Positions 10,316 through 21,200 of a DNA stretch of 64,000 nucleotides are shown here, piece by piece. Numbering within the stretch: the stretch's first letter is position 1; the number at the start of each line of letters is the position of its first letter. A model generated the notes under the pieces. The model was not told the DNA's origin and made no database searches. It saw only the letters and a program-made list of their open reading frames with translations. This DNA comes from Zygnema cylindricum (taxonomy: Eukaryota > Streptophyta > Zygnematophyceae > Zygnematales > Zygnemataceae), in NCBI GenBank assembly GCA_037447655.1, contig JBBHKE010003536.1, positions 1 through 64,000 of the forward strand, written 5' to 3'. A program made the position numbers and the translations under genes.

Positions 10316-10539
10316 CTACACCGTGAGTTGTTATTAGTGTTAATGTCTTTTTCGTTTTTGAAAACATTTTTTCTCCGTACACACATGTCGGATTGTGGAT
10401 CAGACGGTTGCGATGGAAAGGTAAGATTCTCAACTTTCGATTGGCGGTCTTAAATTGAAAATAGGACGAGTGTGTACGGTGAAAAGATGTTTTTAGGTGG
10501 CGAAAAAGTTATTAACACTAATAACGATACACGGTGTAG
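10316..10539. mobile_element. Family M short TIR element, second copy
   Basis: 224 bp, ends CTACACCGTG and CACGGTGTAG; same position in the R repeat as 5707-5930. Confidence 0.75.
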
Positions 10540-10864
10540 TGAGGCAGTCGTTGATAAATTACTTCTCCATCAAATTGGAAATCTCTCTTGCGGAATCGGA
10601 TTCATTCAAGTCGTTCTAAAAGGGTTTTGTTAAAACCACTCAGGCGTAACCTTTCTAACGACAACAAAAATACATGAATATAGGTATATTTATACGAATC
10701 GAACGTTCGACGATTTCGAGGAAATGTCAGTTTGCGAAAAGCGATTTTGCGTCCACGTAATTATGACAAGTTGGCGAAACGTAATATTTTTGTACGGCCA
10801 ATCCTGCTACGATCTTGCTACAATCCTCCTACGATTCACAGGGAGCATATTTGTCAAACTAGAG

Positions 10865-11552
10865 CAAAGGTCGCAAACGGTCAACCGAACCCGAGACCGA
10901 CCGTTAACCGACCCCCCGCGCCGGATCCGGAACGGATTCGGTTGCCAAACTTTGAGGGCCGGGCGGTTGCGGTCGGTTGGTTCACCAGAAAAAAAAAATG
11001 GTCGGTAACAGTCGTTCAACCAAAAAACCAAAAAAAATGAAAATTTGAACTGTCCATACAATCCAACATTATTGTACTTTGTACTCTTTGGTATCGTGGA
11101 ATTACGTGACATCATGATTATCGTCGCAAATCTAACACGGTAGTAACACTATTTTTTTCGCAAATCTTAGGGAACGTAACAAAGCGTCACAAATCTGACA
11201 CGGTAGTACACTATTCATTTAGCAAATCTTGGAGAATGCGACAATGCGTCGCAAATCTGACTTGTTAGTAATACTATTCATTTCGCAAATCTAAGGGAAC
11301 GAGACAAATCTTAATTATTGGCTTATTCATACGTCGTACGTTAGATAATTTTGTACTTTTTCGGTTACGGGCGGGCATGGTTAGTCGCGAGAAATCGAGT
11401 TTCGGTTAACTTTTATTTTTGTAAATGCTGGTCGGTTAACAGTTCACAATTTTGGAGCGTGACATAACTCAATCGGGCGTCGGTTACTCATATTTTGAAA
11501 ATAAAAAACGATTTGTTTCGGTTATGTAAAATTTTGACTTTTGCCACCTCTC
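10865..11552 (+). mobile_element. H2b: 688-bp non-autonomous hAT-like element
   Basis: Left end CAAAGGTCGCAAACGG, right end TTTTGCCACCTCTC. Perfect 8-bp target duplication AACTAGAG at 10857-10864 and 11553-11560. The empty site is seen in R copy 1 at about 6232-6250 (GTCAGACAAGAGGTAGC). The interior is rich in CCGACCGTTAACCGACC-like words and includes three units of a roughly 66-bp satellite (11117-11305). No ORF of note. Confidence 0.85.
11117..11305. repeat. About 66-bp satellite, three units
   Basis: Units of the type CGCAAATCTGACACGGTAGT..ACACTATTCATTTCGCAAATC. The same unit occurs in the other orientation at about 9120-9232, 9826-9930 and 47091-47211, always inside H2-family sequence. 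Confidence 0.75.
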
Positions 11553-11572
11553 AACTAGAGGTAGCTTGCAAG

Positions 11573-11784
11573 TACACCGTGAATCGTTATTAGCGTTAAT
11601 CACGCTAATTCGGTGCCCCTAAATTTTTACCTTAATTCTGAAATAGAGTGATTAATAAAACCTTAAAAACTACATTAGAGTGACTGATTTCCTTGAAAAT
11701 CCCCAAATTCCTAATTAGCGTTAATCACACTAATTTTTCTTTAACACTAAGTATTTGTTAACGCTAATAGCGATTCGCGGTGTA
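11573..11784. mobile_element. Family M element, 212 bp
   Basis: Ends TACACCGTGAATCGTTATTA and TAGCGATTCGCGGTGTA; uninterrupted counterpart of 6258-7293. Confidence 0.75.
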
Positions 11785-12200
11785 GCTTGATGTTGCGGGT
11801 CATGGCAGGTGCACTCAGCGTGTACCTGGTCATTATGTTTAGGAACAATTTGCATTATATTGTTTTAAGTAGTATTCGTTCTTTATCTTTGTAGTAAGTA
11901 TTTATTTAGTTAGTGGTATTCAGAATGATATCAAAATATATTAAGTGTGAGAGAATGCAGGTGAAAGAAATTAGATATGTGTAAGTGTGAGTGAAAATAA
12001 GTATGCAATGCGAGTTAGAAGATGTGGGTGAGTTAGAAGGGTGAGAGTGAGAGATTGTTTTGGAGAAGCCTCGGCTCAATTTAATTGATATTTGGCCGAT
12101 GTGAATTGTTGTGAGTTGATTGAGTTTTTTTGTGTGTAAGTTTCTACTATGCAAATTGGTTTATAATTTGTGATGTGTATCGATTCTTGTGTTCTTTCAA

Positions 12201-12215
12201 TTAGTATCAAAATAG
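12201..12215 (+). promoter_or_regulatory. Possible primer-binding site of the R retroelement
   Basis: TTAGTATCAAAATAG resembles the plant tRNA-iMet primer-binding site TGGTATCAGAGC, with several mismatches, and lies 2-3 bp past the end of R copy 2. Confidence 0.35.
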
Positions 12216-12243
12216 TATTGCTAATGAGTGTGTAGGACATTAT

Positions 12244-12700
12244 GTGACGAGAGTTTGGCTAGTGTTGCTATTATGGGAGGGAAGAAAAAGAAACGTGCTT
12301 GGTATCTTGCGTCAGCGTTTACTCCTCCGTGTGGAACATGACGCATCGTTGGATCCGAGTGAGAAAGGCTTTAGTGGAGAGAAATTTGATGAGGTCTTTC
12401 CTAATGATCCGTTTGTTCAGGGAAAGAAAGAAAATAATGTGAATGTTACATTGTCTGATGAGCAACTCCAGATCTTGTTTGATGGCCTTATTTGCACTTT
12501 CGATGAACGGCTCTCGGCTTTCAATGGGGGAAGTAACAAGTGTTTGATGATCCTGATCTAGATTCAGATGATGGTGATGGTGGTGACTCCGAAAGAGAAG
12601 GTAAAAAGAAAAAAGGGAGAGAAATCAAAAGTCCCCGCCTCTCCCCACCCCACCTCGCGATATCTCTATACTTATTTGTACTTTATTTTTGTATCACAAT
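12244..12700 (+). pseudogene. Unrecognised frame after the R repeat, possible gag remnant
   Basis: An ATG-initiated frame of 105 codons (12244-12561) contains DPSEKGFSGEKFDEVFPND and LSDEQLQILFDGL. At about 12540 the frame shifts: another frame continues with the acidic run DDPDLDSDDGDGGD and then a Lys-rich tail. Position directly downstream of the LTR-like repeat and possible primer-binding site suggests a gag-like protein of the R element. There is no zinc knuckle, and I do not recognise the sequence. The frame break and the hAT-like end that follows near 12730 imply it is dead. Confidence 0.35.
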
Positions 12701-12729
12701 TCCATACTATTTGTATTAAACACCACATA

Positions 12730-12858
12730 AACCGATAATTATCGATGAATATTTTTGTTGGTTCATGAGCGATAAATCGGGACCCCTCAATCTTCGATAA
12801 CCGATAATATCAGTTATTGGATTTATAGCGTTAGAAAAAGACCCGATTCACAACACTA
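12730..12858. mobile_element. hAT-like terminus (single end)
   Basis: GTTGGTTCATGAGCGATAAA through to GATTCACAACACTA matches the right ends at 14580-14693 and, more weakly, 14100-14213. No partner end was found. The rest of 12860-13845 shows only one M-family end (GCGATTCACGGTGTAGT near 13376) and no gene. Confidence 0.5.
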
Positions 12859-13847
12859 CATTTTTGAAACGATTATGTTGTTAAAAAAACCATATCCGCA
12901 CCACTGAATTTTGACCCTCGACCTTAAAATACCATTAATATTATTGATTTCTTCTTTGTCTTAATATAGGTACGGTTTAATTAGCGTAAGTGGATATAAT
13001 TTGGATGGTTTTCAAATAGCGCATTGTACAAAATGTACGAATTCGTGCTAAACACACTTTTTTTTATACAAACGTACAAAATAAGTGACAAATAACAACA
13101 TCCGGACCGAATAGTAAGAGGCGTTTACACATAAAAGTGCTCTCAGATTTCATTACTAATAATAAAGACGTGGAAAATCACTCGAACTTGTTCTCACATG
13201 TTAATACGTCGATAATGTAAACACATGCTATTGAGACCACATTTTGGGAATGTGTATCCAAATTAGTGTTCAATGTATAAATTAGCCTTAAATTTTTGTT
13301 AGAGTTAGGCCGTTGAACCCAAAATAATAATTACATTAATTGTTTCTTTACACAAATAATTTATTAAAATTAAGCGATTCACGGTGTAGTAGTCACGAAT
13401 ATCACTCGAAACTAAAATGTGACAAAAAACTTGACGTCTACAATGTCATAGAAATACATAGGGTCTATGAATGTTATGAAGTTAAGTGGCGAATTTTGTT
13501 TTGGGATATTTAGACACCCATAAAAGTGCAATGCCCATCGTTATTACTTATTAGACAATTTCAGACATATACATTTTTTCTATTCATAAAAACAATCGAA
13601 AGGTACGACCGTTCCTATACCTTTCAATTGCTTGCCTCATCAACAAACAATTTCCGGCCCATCAAAAGGTCAAACGCCTTTGATTGCCCGATAAATGTTC
13701 AGCTCTAATAGCAATAGCTTTGTAGTTTGAAGTATATTTACTGAAAAAAAAATTGTTCACTAAGGTTGCACAGACGCACATAGCCGTACACCTTTAACCG
13801 GACAAGCTACGAGACAAAAAAAAATGAAATCCGATTCTTATTACAAA

Positions 13848-14213
13848 CCGATGGTGTTTGTATCGAAAGCCCCTCGTCGATTTTAGATATGTAGCTAATT
13901 TTGGTTACCATATAATAGATTAATCGCTTCGATATATCGAGCAGGTAAATATTGCTATATTTTACTCATATATCGCCTCGATATGCCCATATATGTGTAC
14001 CACTGTATATAGAAAGGAAGTTGGGTTCCAAATAAAAATCGGTGAAATCTTCCGTACGATTTATCGTACAATATTTTAGTATGGACACCTACCTCCCACT
14101 AAATAAGTAGAGATAATTTTGTTGGTCTCGGTGCGATGTATCGATCTCTCTGACCGTTCGATGTTTCGAATTTATCACGATACTGTAGTTTCTTACCCGA
14201 TATACAACGGTTT
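13848..14213. mobile_element. Degenerate hAT-like element
   Basis: Left end GTGTTTGTATCGAAAG with CGCTTCGATATATCG subterminal sequence like hAT-B; right end GACCGTTCGATGTTTCG through ACCCGATATACAAC. Both ends are eroded and no target duplication was seen. Confidence 0.4.
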
Positions 14214-14372
14214 AATTATATCGACATATCGATAAGATATATAGTTAAAACATCTCGATATTGAGATTCATGATGTATCGATGTGACATATCATTATCGA
14301 GTACCTAAAAAATAGATACATATTGCATATCGGCAAAGGCCCTACAATACACAATACACCTAATTTGTTGCA

Positions 14373-14693
14373 AGTGTTGTGTATCGGCAGGTTTTTGCTT
14401 GTACGGATCTTATCGTACAGCTGTACCGTCATACTGGACCGTCGTTCGCCGTTATGGCGTTACACAGGTTACCGAACAGATTGTTACACGTGGCATGCCA
14501 CGCTATACACATTGAAAAATACAATAGAGTACATTATAAAGTATTATTCTATAGCGTAGTATATTTCTTCCACTTATTGGCGATAAGGAATTTGTTGGTC
14601 TCGGAGCGATATATCGGGATCCCCGATCGTTCGATAACTGATATCTATCAGTAGCAGTGTTATCGCGATTTTTTTTTGCCGATACACAACACT
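14373..14693. mobile_element. 321-bp hAT-like miniature element
   Basis: Perfect 17-bp inverted repeats AGTGTTGTGTATCGGCA at both ends. The interior has TTGTTGGTCTCGGAGCGATA shared with neighbouring termini. A matching 8-bp target duplication is not evident (TTTGTTGCA against ATTAAAAT). Confidence 0.65.
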
Positions 14694-14810
14694 AATTAAA
14701 ATACTATTTTTGCTATTTTTTTTTTTTTTTTTGCAGGACCGTCGATGGCCCTCTTCACACCATAGTTCAAAAGAAGGCGTTTTTATGGTCCTTTTGTTGG
14801 TGCCTTTATC

Positions 14811-14985
14811 GTAAGTTGTGTTATAGGCTTTTCATGTGATCTTCTTAGATCGCTACTTTGATCAGCGACCGTCTGATCTTCCAAATTTGACGATAGTCCT
14901 ATCGTAAGTTGTGTTATGGGCTTTTCATGTGATCTTCTTACATCGCTACTTTGATCAGCGACCTTCCGATCGTCCAAATCTGACG
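14811..14985. repeat. Tandem duplication, about 87-bp unit x2
   Basis: TATCGTAAGTTGTGTTATAG..CATGTGATCTTCTTAGATCG..CTTTGATCAGCGACC is repeated with few changes. A minus-strand frame reads through both units (RRSHEKPITQLTI twice) but has no other support. Confidence 0.8.
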
Positions 14986-14999
14986 GTTTAAATAAAAAA

Positions 15000-15946
15000 T
15001 ACCTCAAAACTCACGGAAAAAAAAATTGTCCGAATGTTTTTCAAATTTTAGACATGACATTTAATTCTCTGTCGATCGATGTGTAACTCAACTCTGTTAC
15101 TATTTTTTTTCATTTTGCGACCTAGTTGTTCAATACGCGCGTTTTTTTTCCTTTTTTCCAGTTTTTACGTATTGTACGTGACTTTTCAAAAAATCGCAAA
15201 AAAACGTCTACTGTAAACTGAAACTGGCAGTTTTTGCAAACCAATAAACAAAATACGTTAACTGTGCCAATATTTACGGTAGTTGTACGGAAAAGATTCA
15301 ATGCACCTTCCCGTACTTTCTGTTCAGTAAACTGAATAGAATGTACACGGAATGTAAAGGAAAATATCGTGACTTCTACGGACATTTCCAAAAAGAGACG
15401 ATGCGGCGTCACACTATTTGAGCCCCGCAAGTTCAAAATGTATACGGGCGTCTTCTTCAAATTTTCGAAAAGGAGCCGCCATAAATACTTCAACAGTTGA
15501 ATGCGAAAATTCAAGGAAGATGCCATTACCGACGCCACGGCAAAATGATTATGACAAAAAGCTACCATTTACCTGTAATTGAACCTGCGCTTGTTCACAT
15601 TGAATACATCTCATTAAAGAACTAGTCCTTAACCAGTTGATGTAGATTTATCGATGCATGCATAAGGTGTGTTAATATTATGAATGCATATTTATTTTTA
15701 CTACTCATTTAACGCAAAGCGTACAAACTGCGGTACATGTTCAATTCATTTTTTTTTAGCTTGTACGGATAAGTACGGAAAAAACATTAACGTTTTTTAC
15801 GATTTTTTCAAATCGACCTCTCCAGTTTCTACGTATTGTACGCGCGTTCGAATCGTGCGTAGAATACGTTTTGAACAACTATGTTTTGCGACCAATACAA
15901 TATGGGTCTTAAGGTCATGTTGTATCTTTTACATACAATAGGCTTA
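15000..15946. other. No gene recognised; GTAC-rich
   Basis: A 148-codon minus-strand frame (15122-15568) begins at a plausible ATG but shows no family motif. The DNA contains many GTAC tetranucleotides (see findings). Confidence 0.4.
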
Positions 15947-16765
15947 GGGTGCGTCTCCATGTACTTGAAACTTAGAGAAAAAACTTTGTTTTTTAGCGCA
16001 GATATGGCGGACCCGGATTTCGGGTGTCCCTGTGTGTAACAACGACATAGTTACTTAAGCGTGTGACGATTGTATACGCTGACAATGCCCGTGACGGCTG
16101 TCAACGTCTACAATCTGTGATGACGCACGTTATTTTTTGTAGCAAGTTGTGACGTCGCAACGTCTACAATCTGTGATGACGCATGTTATTTTTTGTAGCA
16201 AGTTGTGACGTCGCATGAGTTTTCGTGACATTGTAGACGTACCGCCATCCAGCCTGTGCCGTTTCACGGTTGAAGAAGATGCACTTTGCCTTTGCGTCTC
16301 TTGTCCGCGCGACGTGAAATGGCATCGGATCTTGAGACCCCTGGCGAAATAAAATCCTTACCAGGCGCAAACGAACAAAACATAGCGAACGGAGAAAACA
16401 TAGCGAACGGAGAAAACATAGCGGATCGTGCACTTTTCGTCGTCGCTTGAATTCTTTTGAAATTTCCTGGAGATTTCTTACACGTGCGAATACGTGTTTT
16501 CATTTGTTTTTCGAAAAATCTTTGTTTTAAAACACATCTTCCCTGTGTTTTAAAGAAAAGTTTGAAGATGACGTTTTTTGGCGTGGCCGTGGGTCGAAGA
16601 ACACAAAACGACAATATGTAGTACATCTTAAATTCGATGATGACGCAAAATGTACTTCTCATTTTTTCTTTTTTTTTGTACGGTTGAAACTTACGCTGTA
16701 CGGCTCTAAGTTTTACAGGAAAACGACAGAAAAAAACCTTTACTCAGGCACATGGAGACGCACCC
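15947..16765. mobile_element. PIF/Harbinger-like TIR element, 819 bp
   Basis: Ends GGGTGCGTCTCCATGT and ACATGGAGACGCACCC are perfect 16-bp inverted repeats flanked by TTA on both sides (15944-15946 and 16766-16768). A 3-bp TTA duplication and G-rich termini fit PIF/Harbinger/Tourist. Inside are a tandem pair of about 55 bp (16103-16213) and a 19-bp triplet (AACATAGCGAACGGAGAAA) at about 16378-16425. No transposase. Confidence 0.7.
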
Positions 16766-16768
16766 TTA

Positions 16769-17319
16769 TTGTATGGGCCTACTTTCACCAACTTTTGAAC
16801 TATGCTTCACACGTACGAGGTTTTGGACGTTTCTGGCGACCGTATAGATTCGGCGGTTGTTCGTACAGATTTTGAGGTATTCCGTACAAATTGGCACCGG
16901 GGGTAGTATGGCCAATCGTAACCCTCTCAGTGTTTTAATTCGTCGTTGAGATTCCCTTTCAAGCCTTTCGGGATTTTTACTCGTACGGTTTTTCCGTCGC
17001 ACGTTTTGTACTAAAATGTGCTTGGTCGGCTTTCTGCCAAAAGTACGGACACCTTTTAAGCTGCCCAGACACCTAAAATTTATTCATAATTTTCGTACTG
17101 TTAACCGCATACTCCGATGATTCCATCCGCGATCTGCGCCGTTTTACTCTGTAACCGTACTGTGGTGAACATAAGACACGTGTCACCGAACAATTCGTAC
17201 GATATATCTGACTTGTACCAAAGCAATAGATTGACCGTACATCGGAATATTCATAAAATGTCGGCGCGCCATAAAACTTGTGTCAGCGAATCTTATCTTG
17301 TCAAAATATAATGAAAATA
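16769..17319. other. No gene recognised; GTAC-rich upstream region of the kinase gene
   Basis: No coding motif on either strand. At least eleven GTAC words were counted by eye. Distal promoter elements of the kinase gene could lie here but none can be defined. Confidence 0.4.
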
Positions 17320-18277
17320 CGTGGTATTCCTTTTTCCCCTCCCTGCTCCAGAGCCTCCTCCACCTCCTCCTCCCCCTCCCCCCTTCCTCCTCCCCCCTCC
17401 TCCCTCTTCCCTCTCCCTTCCCCCTTTCCCTCTCCCCTCTCCCTCTCCCTTCCCCATTTCCCTCTCCCCTCTCCCTCTCCCTCCCATCAAAATTTCATCC
17501 CTTCCCCGTCCCTCCCCTCTCCTCCCGCCTCCTCTCCCTTTCCCCTTTCGCCCCCCCCTTTCTCTTTCCCTCTCCTCCCTCCCCCTTCCCCCTTTCCCTC
17601 ACCCTCACCCTTCCCCCTAACCCTCTCGCGCATCCATGCCTTAGTCAGTACCCTTAAATTGTCACATTTCCTAACACTCATCTCTTCTCCCTTTTCCCTC
17701 TCTCTCTCTCTCTCTTTGCATCTCAGTTCCCCACTCGTGCCTTTTGACTTTATCGCTATTTAAATCTCCAATTCCCCTCCTCTTATTTCTCTTTTTCCCT
17801 CTCCCTCCCATTTTCCCCTCTCCCTCCCCTTTTTCCCTCTCCCTCCCCTTTTTCCCTCTCCCTCCCCTTTTCCCTCTCCCTTCCCTCTTTCCCTCTCCCT
17901 CCCATTTTCCCTCTCCCTCTTTTTTTCCCTCTTCCGCCCCTTTTTCCTTCTCCCTCACCGTTTTTCTTCTCCATCCCCTTTTTCTCTCTCCCTCCCTTTT
18001 TCCCTCGCCCTCCCTTTTTCCCTCCCCCTCCCCTTTTCCCCTCTCTCTTCTCTTTCCCATATTCCTCCCCATTTTCTCTCTCCCTTCCCTTTTTCTCTCT
18101 CCCTCCTCTTTTTCCCTCTCCTCCTCTTTTTCCCTCTCCCTTCCCTTTCCCCTCTACTTCCATTTCTTCCCTCTCCCTCCCCTTTTCTCTTTTTTCCCTC
18201 TCCCTCCCTTTCCCCCTTTTTTCCCTCTCCCTCCCCTTGTTCCCTCTTCCATCTCCTTCTCCTCCCTTTCCTCCTTC
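17320..18277. repeat. About 950-bp pyrimidine tract directly before the kinase start codon
   Basis: CCCTCTCCCTCCCCTTTTT-type units of about 18-20 bp repeat with very few purines on the plus strand. There is a short purine-containing island around 17625-17765. The tract ends 5-6 codons before the ATG at 18278 and so probably forms the 5' leader and/or core promoter. It is a candidate for triplex (H-DNA) formation or GAGA-factor binding. All long frames through it on either strand are composition artefacts. Confidence 0.85.
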
Positions 18278-21200
18278 ATGTCGCTTCTTCCCGGATTCCT
18301 TCTTTTTGCGACAATCCTTCTTTTCCGTACGACCTTGGCTTCCGGAATAGGCTGCCAGAATTTTGTCGTTAACGCTTCTGACGCGGAAGCCTTGCGTGAA
18401 GCTCTTCCGTACTTAGGGTTGGAAAATAACCAAATATTGATCTTCATTGACAATCTATGCTGTTGGCCTGTAATTAGTTGCGATAACAGTACGGGCGAAA
18501 GGTCTACCTCAAGAGTGAATGGGCTTGATCTTGGCGATTACTCGGTAGTCGGTAGTTTACCGCCGTCGATCGGGAAATTGACGGCTTTGAAAAAGTTGAA
18601 CTTGACTTCCGGCACCCTAACGGGATCGATTCCAGACAGTTGGAGAAATCTCAAAAGTTTAGAATCGTTGGACCTCTCTTACAATGGCCTAAACGGAACT
18701 CTGGATGTGGTGGGGAATTGGACCAAACTACAAATTCTCTCTCTCGAGTCGAATCATTTTTCAGGAGAAATGGATAAAATTCCAATCGACAAATTGACAG
18801 CCTTAACTGAATTAATCATGGATAGTAATGATTTTACTGGGCCTTTTCCTGGTTGGATTGGTAAATTATCGGAACTAACGTATCTTGTACTCGGTGAAAA
18901 CCCCAAATTGTCTCCTTCCATTCTCCCATCTGAGTACTCCAGCTGGCCTAATAATCTTGACACTGTCATGTTATCGTCAATGAATCTCAATGGAAAGATT
19001 CCTGAGTTTTTTTTGATTAATTCAACACTTTCCTTCGTTGACCTCCGTCACAATTCCTTATCTGGGAACATTCCACAGATATCAGAGGAGTCTTTCATAA
19101 CAGATTTATATGTAGATAATAACAATTTATTGGGCAAACTGCCCCAGATTTTTAGTAGTTTTCTTGTCACATTCAGTGTGGCAAACAATAATTTGACTGG
19201 AACTATTCCCTTGGTATCGGTGTTTTCAAACATGGCCTACGTAAACCTCAGTGGCAACCAGTTCCATGGATCTCTTCCTGCTAAAAGTTTTTGGGATAAG
19301 ATTCAGACAATTGACCTTTCTCGGAATCGATTCACTGGAAATATTTCCGCTCTAATGAATTTGCCAAAGCTAACATACCTAAACCTCAGTGGCAACAAGT
19401 TCTATGGACCTCTTCCCGCTGAGGTTCTTTGGCAGAAGATTCAGACAATTGACCTTTCTCGGAATCGATTCACTGGAAATATTTCCGCTCTAATGAATTT
19501 GCCAAAGATAACATACCTAAACATCAGTGGCAACCAGTTCTATGGACTTCTTCCCGATAACTCTAGTTGGGATGCAATTCTGACAATTGATCTTTCTCGG
19601 AATCTATTCGTTGGCGACATTCCAGTTAGCTTCGGGGAAGAGGCGACATTATTAAGAGAGCTTGATTTGAGTGAGAACAATCTCACTGGTGCTATTCCGT
19701 CTCATCTGGGGAACTTTTCATTTCTCCAATTTTTGTAAGTACAAGTAGTTTCTTAGATTGGTATTTTTACAACTGGCCAGTGGTACTTTATATTTTATTC
19801 ACAGAGCATCAAAATAAACCAAGCAAGTTCGTGACAATGCTTAAACATTTTGCTGGAAATCCTAGGTTCTGATTATTTCAAAAGCTGATAAGGCTTGACC
19901 CTTTTGTGTACACCAGGGATTTGTCCAACAACCAATTTAATTCGGGAATTCCTGATACCTTTGGAGCTGAGGATTTTGTTTACGATGATTCACTCGAGAT
20001 ATATAAACCCTCAAGTTTTTCTGGTCTATTATATTTGTGAGCATTACAAATCCTGCCTTGTTGATCATTTTTTCTAGTTTTTCTCATGACACACAATTAT
20101 AGTGCTTTCAGCTTTGGGAAATTTAAAGAAAAGAATTAGAAACCAATCAAGTTTATAATGCCGTCACAAGTAGGGTTATAAACTTGCGGCAGGAGAGCAG
20201 CACCAAGGAGCAGATGCCTTGATCATAAAGCTGTGATATAATGTTTTAAAGTTAACGTGGTTTGGTGCATCCTCTATTTTTTTCCCTTAGACGACTCAAC
20301 GATTATGTTATTTTTAGGCAGGTGCAACCCTCTAACATATATCTGTTGGACTGATTGTGGAAAAGGAACTTGAGCCGATGCAATCTCAGTGGCACTATAT
20401 CAGAGAAGATTGGAAATCTGCGGAAGCTTTCTATTCTGTGAGTTGCACCCTAGTTTTCTATCATTAAAACACCTATGTAGTTCTAGGTGCCCCATCTGGA
20501 GACGGATAAACAGAAAAAGGCGTTTGACTTGTCTATCTGGGCTATAATAATTTGAGATTTGCTTTTTGTTTGGTTTGTTTAATCCCAGTCATGCAGGGAA
20601 TTCTTATTTACCTTTTTGGAGCATTGTGCAAGGTACAATAGCAAAAACTGGAGAAACAGGAATTTACCTTTTTGAGAATAACTTACCAGCTTCGAATTAG
20701 TCTCAACCCAATCCATGATTACATTTTTATTTTTAGAAATCAAACACTTGTGATCTATTTGTAAGATGTATGACAACACTTTTCAAGGATTTTGGTGAGA
20801 CATTCTATAGATAATACCATCTAGAAGGCCATTTGTCAATGAATGACCAGAAAAGTTTTTGCGGTGCAATTTTTTGTTCTTTAGAGATTTGTCACAAAAC
20901 CAGCTGAGTGGAAACATAACGGATCTTCACGAAACTAGGCTCTCTACACTGTAAGTACTTTTGATGTTTAATTTTCTGCTTGTAATTTGATTATTTTTTC
21001 TGTTGTAAATTATGGTAGTAATCCTCAATAGTTTTATTAAATTCCAATGTCAGTCCAATCATAATTGTCGTTTGATTTTTTAAATGACTGGAGTTTTTTA
21101 AATGTGTTTCATCCCGAAATAGCAAATGTCGCATGTTTTCACAAAATCCCATGCATGCTAACAAACGTAAAAGTCACTTAAACACAATCTTGAAGTTATG

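Larger units (their letters stand above)
10186..12198 (+). repeat. R-family repeat, copy 2 (probable 5' LTR)
   Basis: Collinear with R copy 1. Nested insertions are M at 10316-10539, H2b at 10865-11552 and M at 11573-11784. It ends ..GTGTTCTTTCA just before a primer-binding-site-like sequence and a gag-like reading frame, which is the reason to call R an LTR. Confidence 0.55.

Noticed and set aside
12257-12858. hAT element beginning at TAGTGTTGCTATTATGG
   Set aside because: Only eight terminal bases agree with the right end at 12858 and there is no 8-bp duplication.
17293-18163. Glu/Gly/Lys/Arg-rich minus-strand frames
   Set aside because: Antisense of the pyrimidine tract; no start context or conserved motif.
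17744-18277. N-terminal extension of the kinase frame rich in Pro/Leu/Phe/Ser
   Set aside because: It is translation of a stop-free pyrimidine tract. The ATG at 18278 begins a classical signal peptide.
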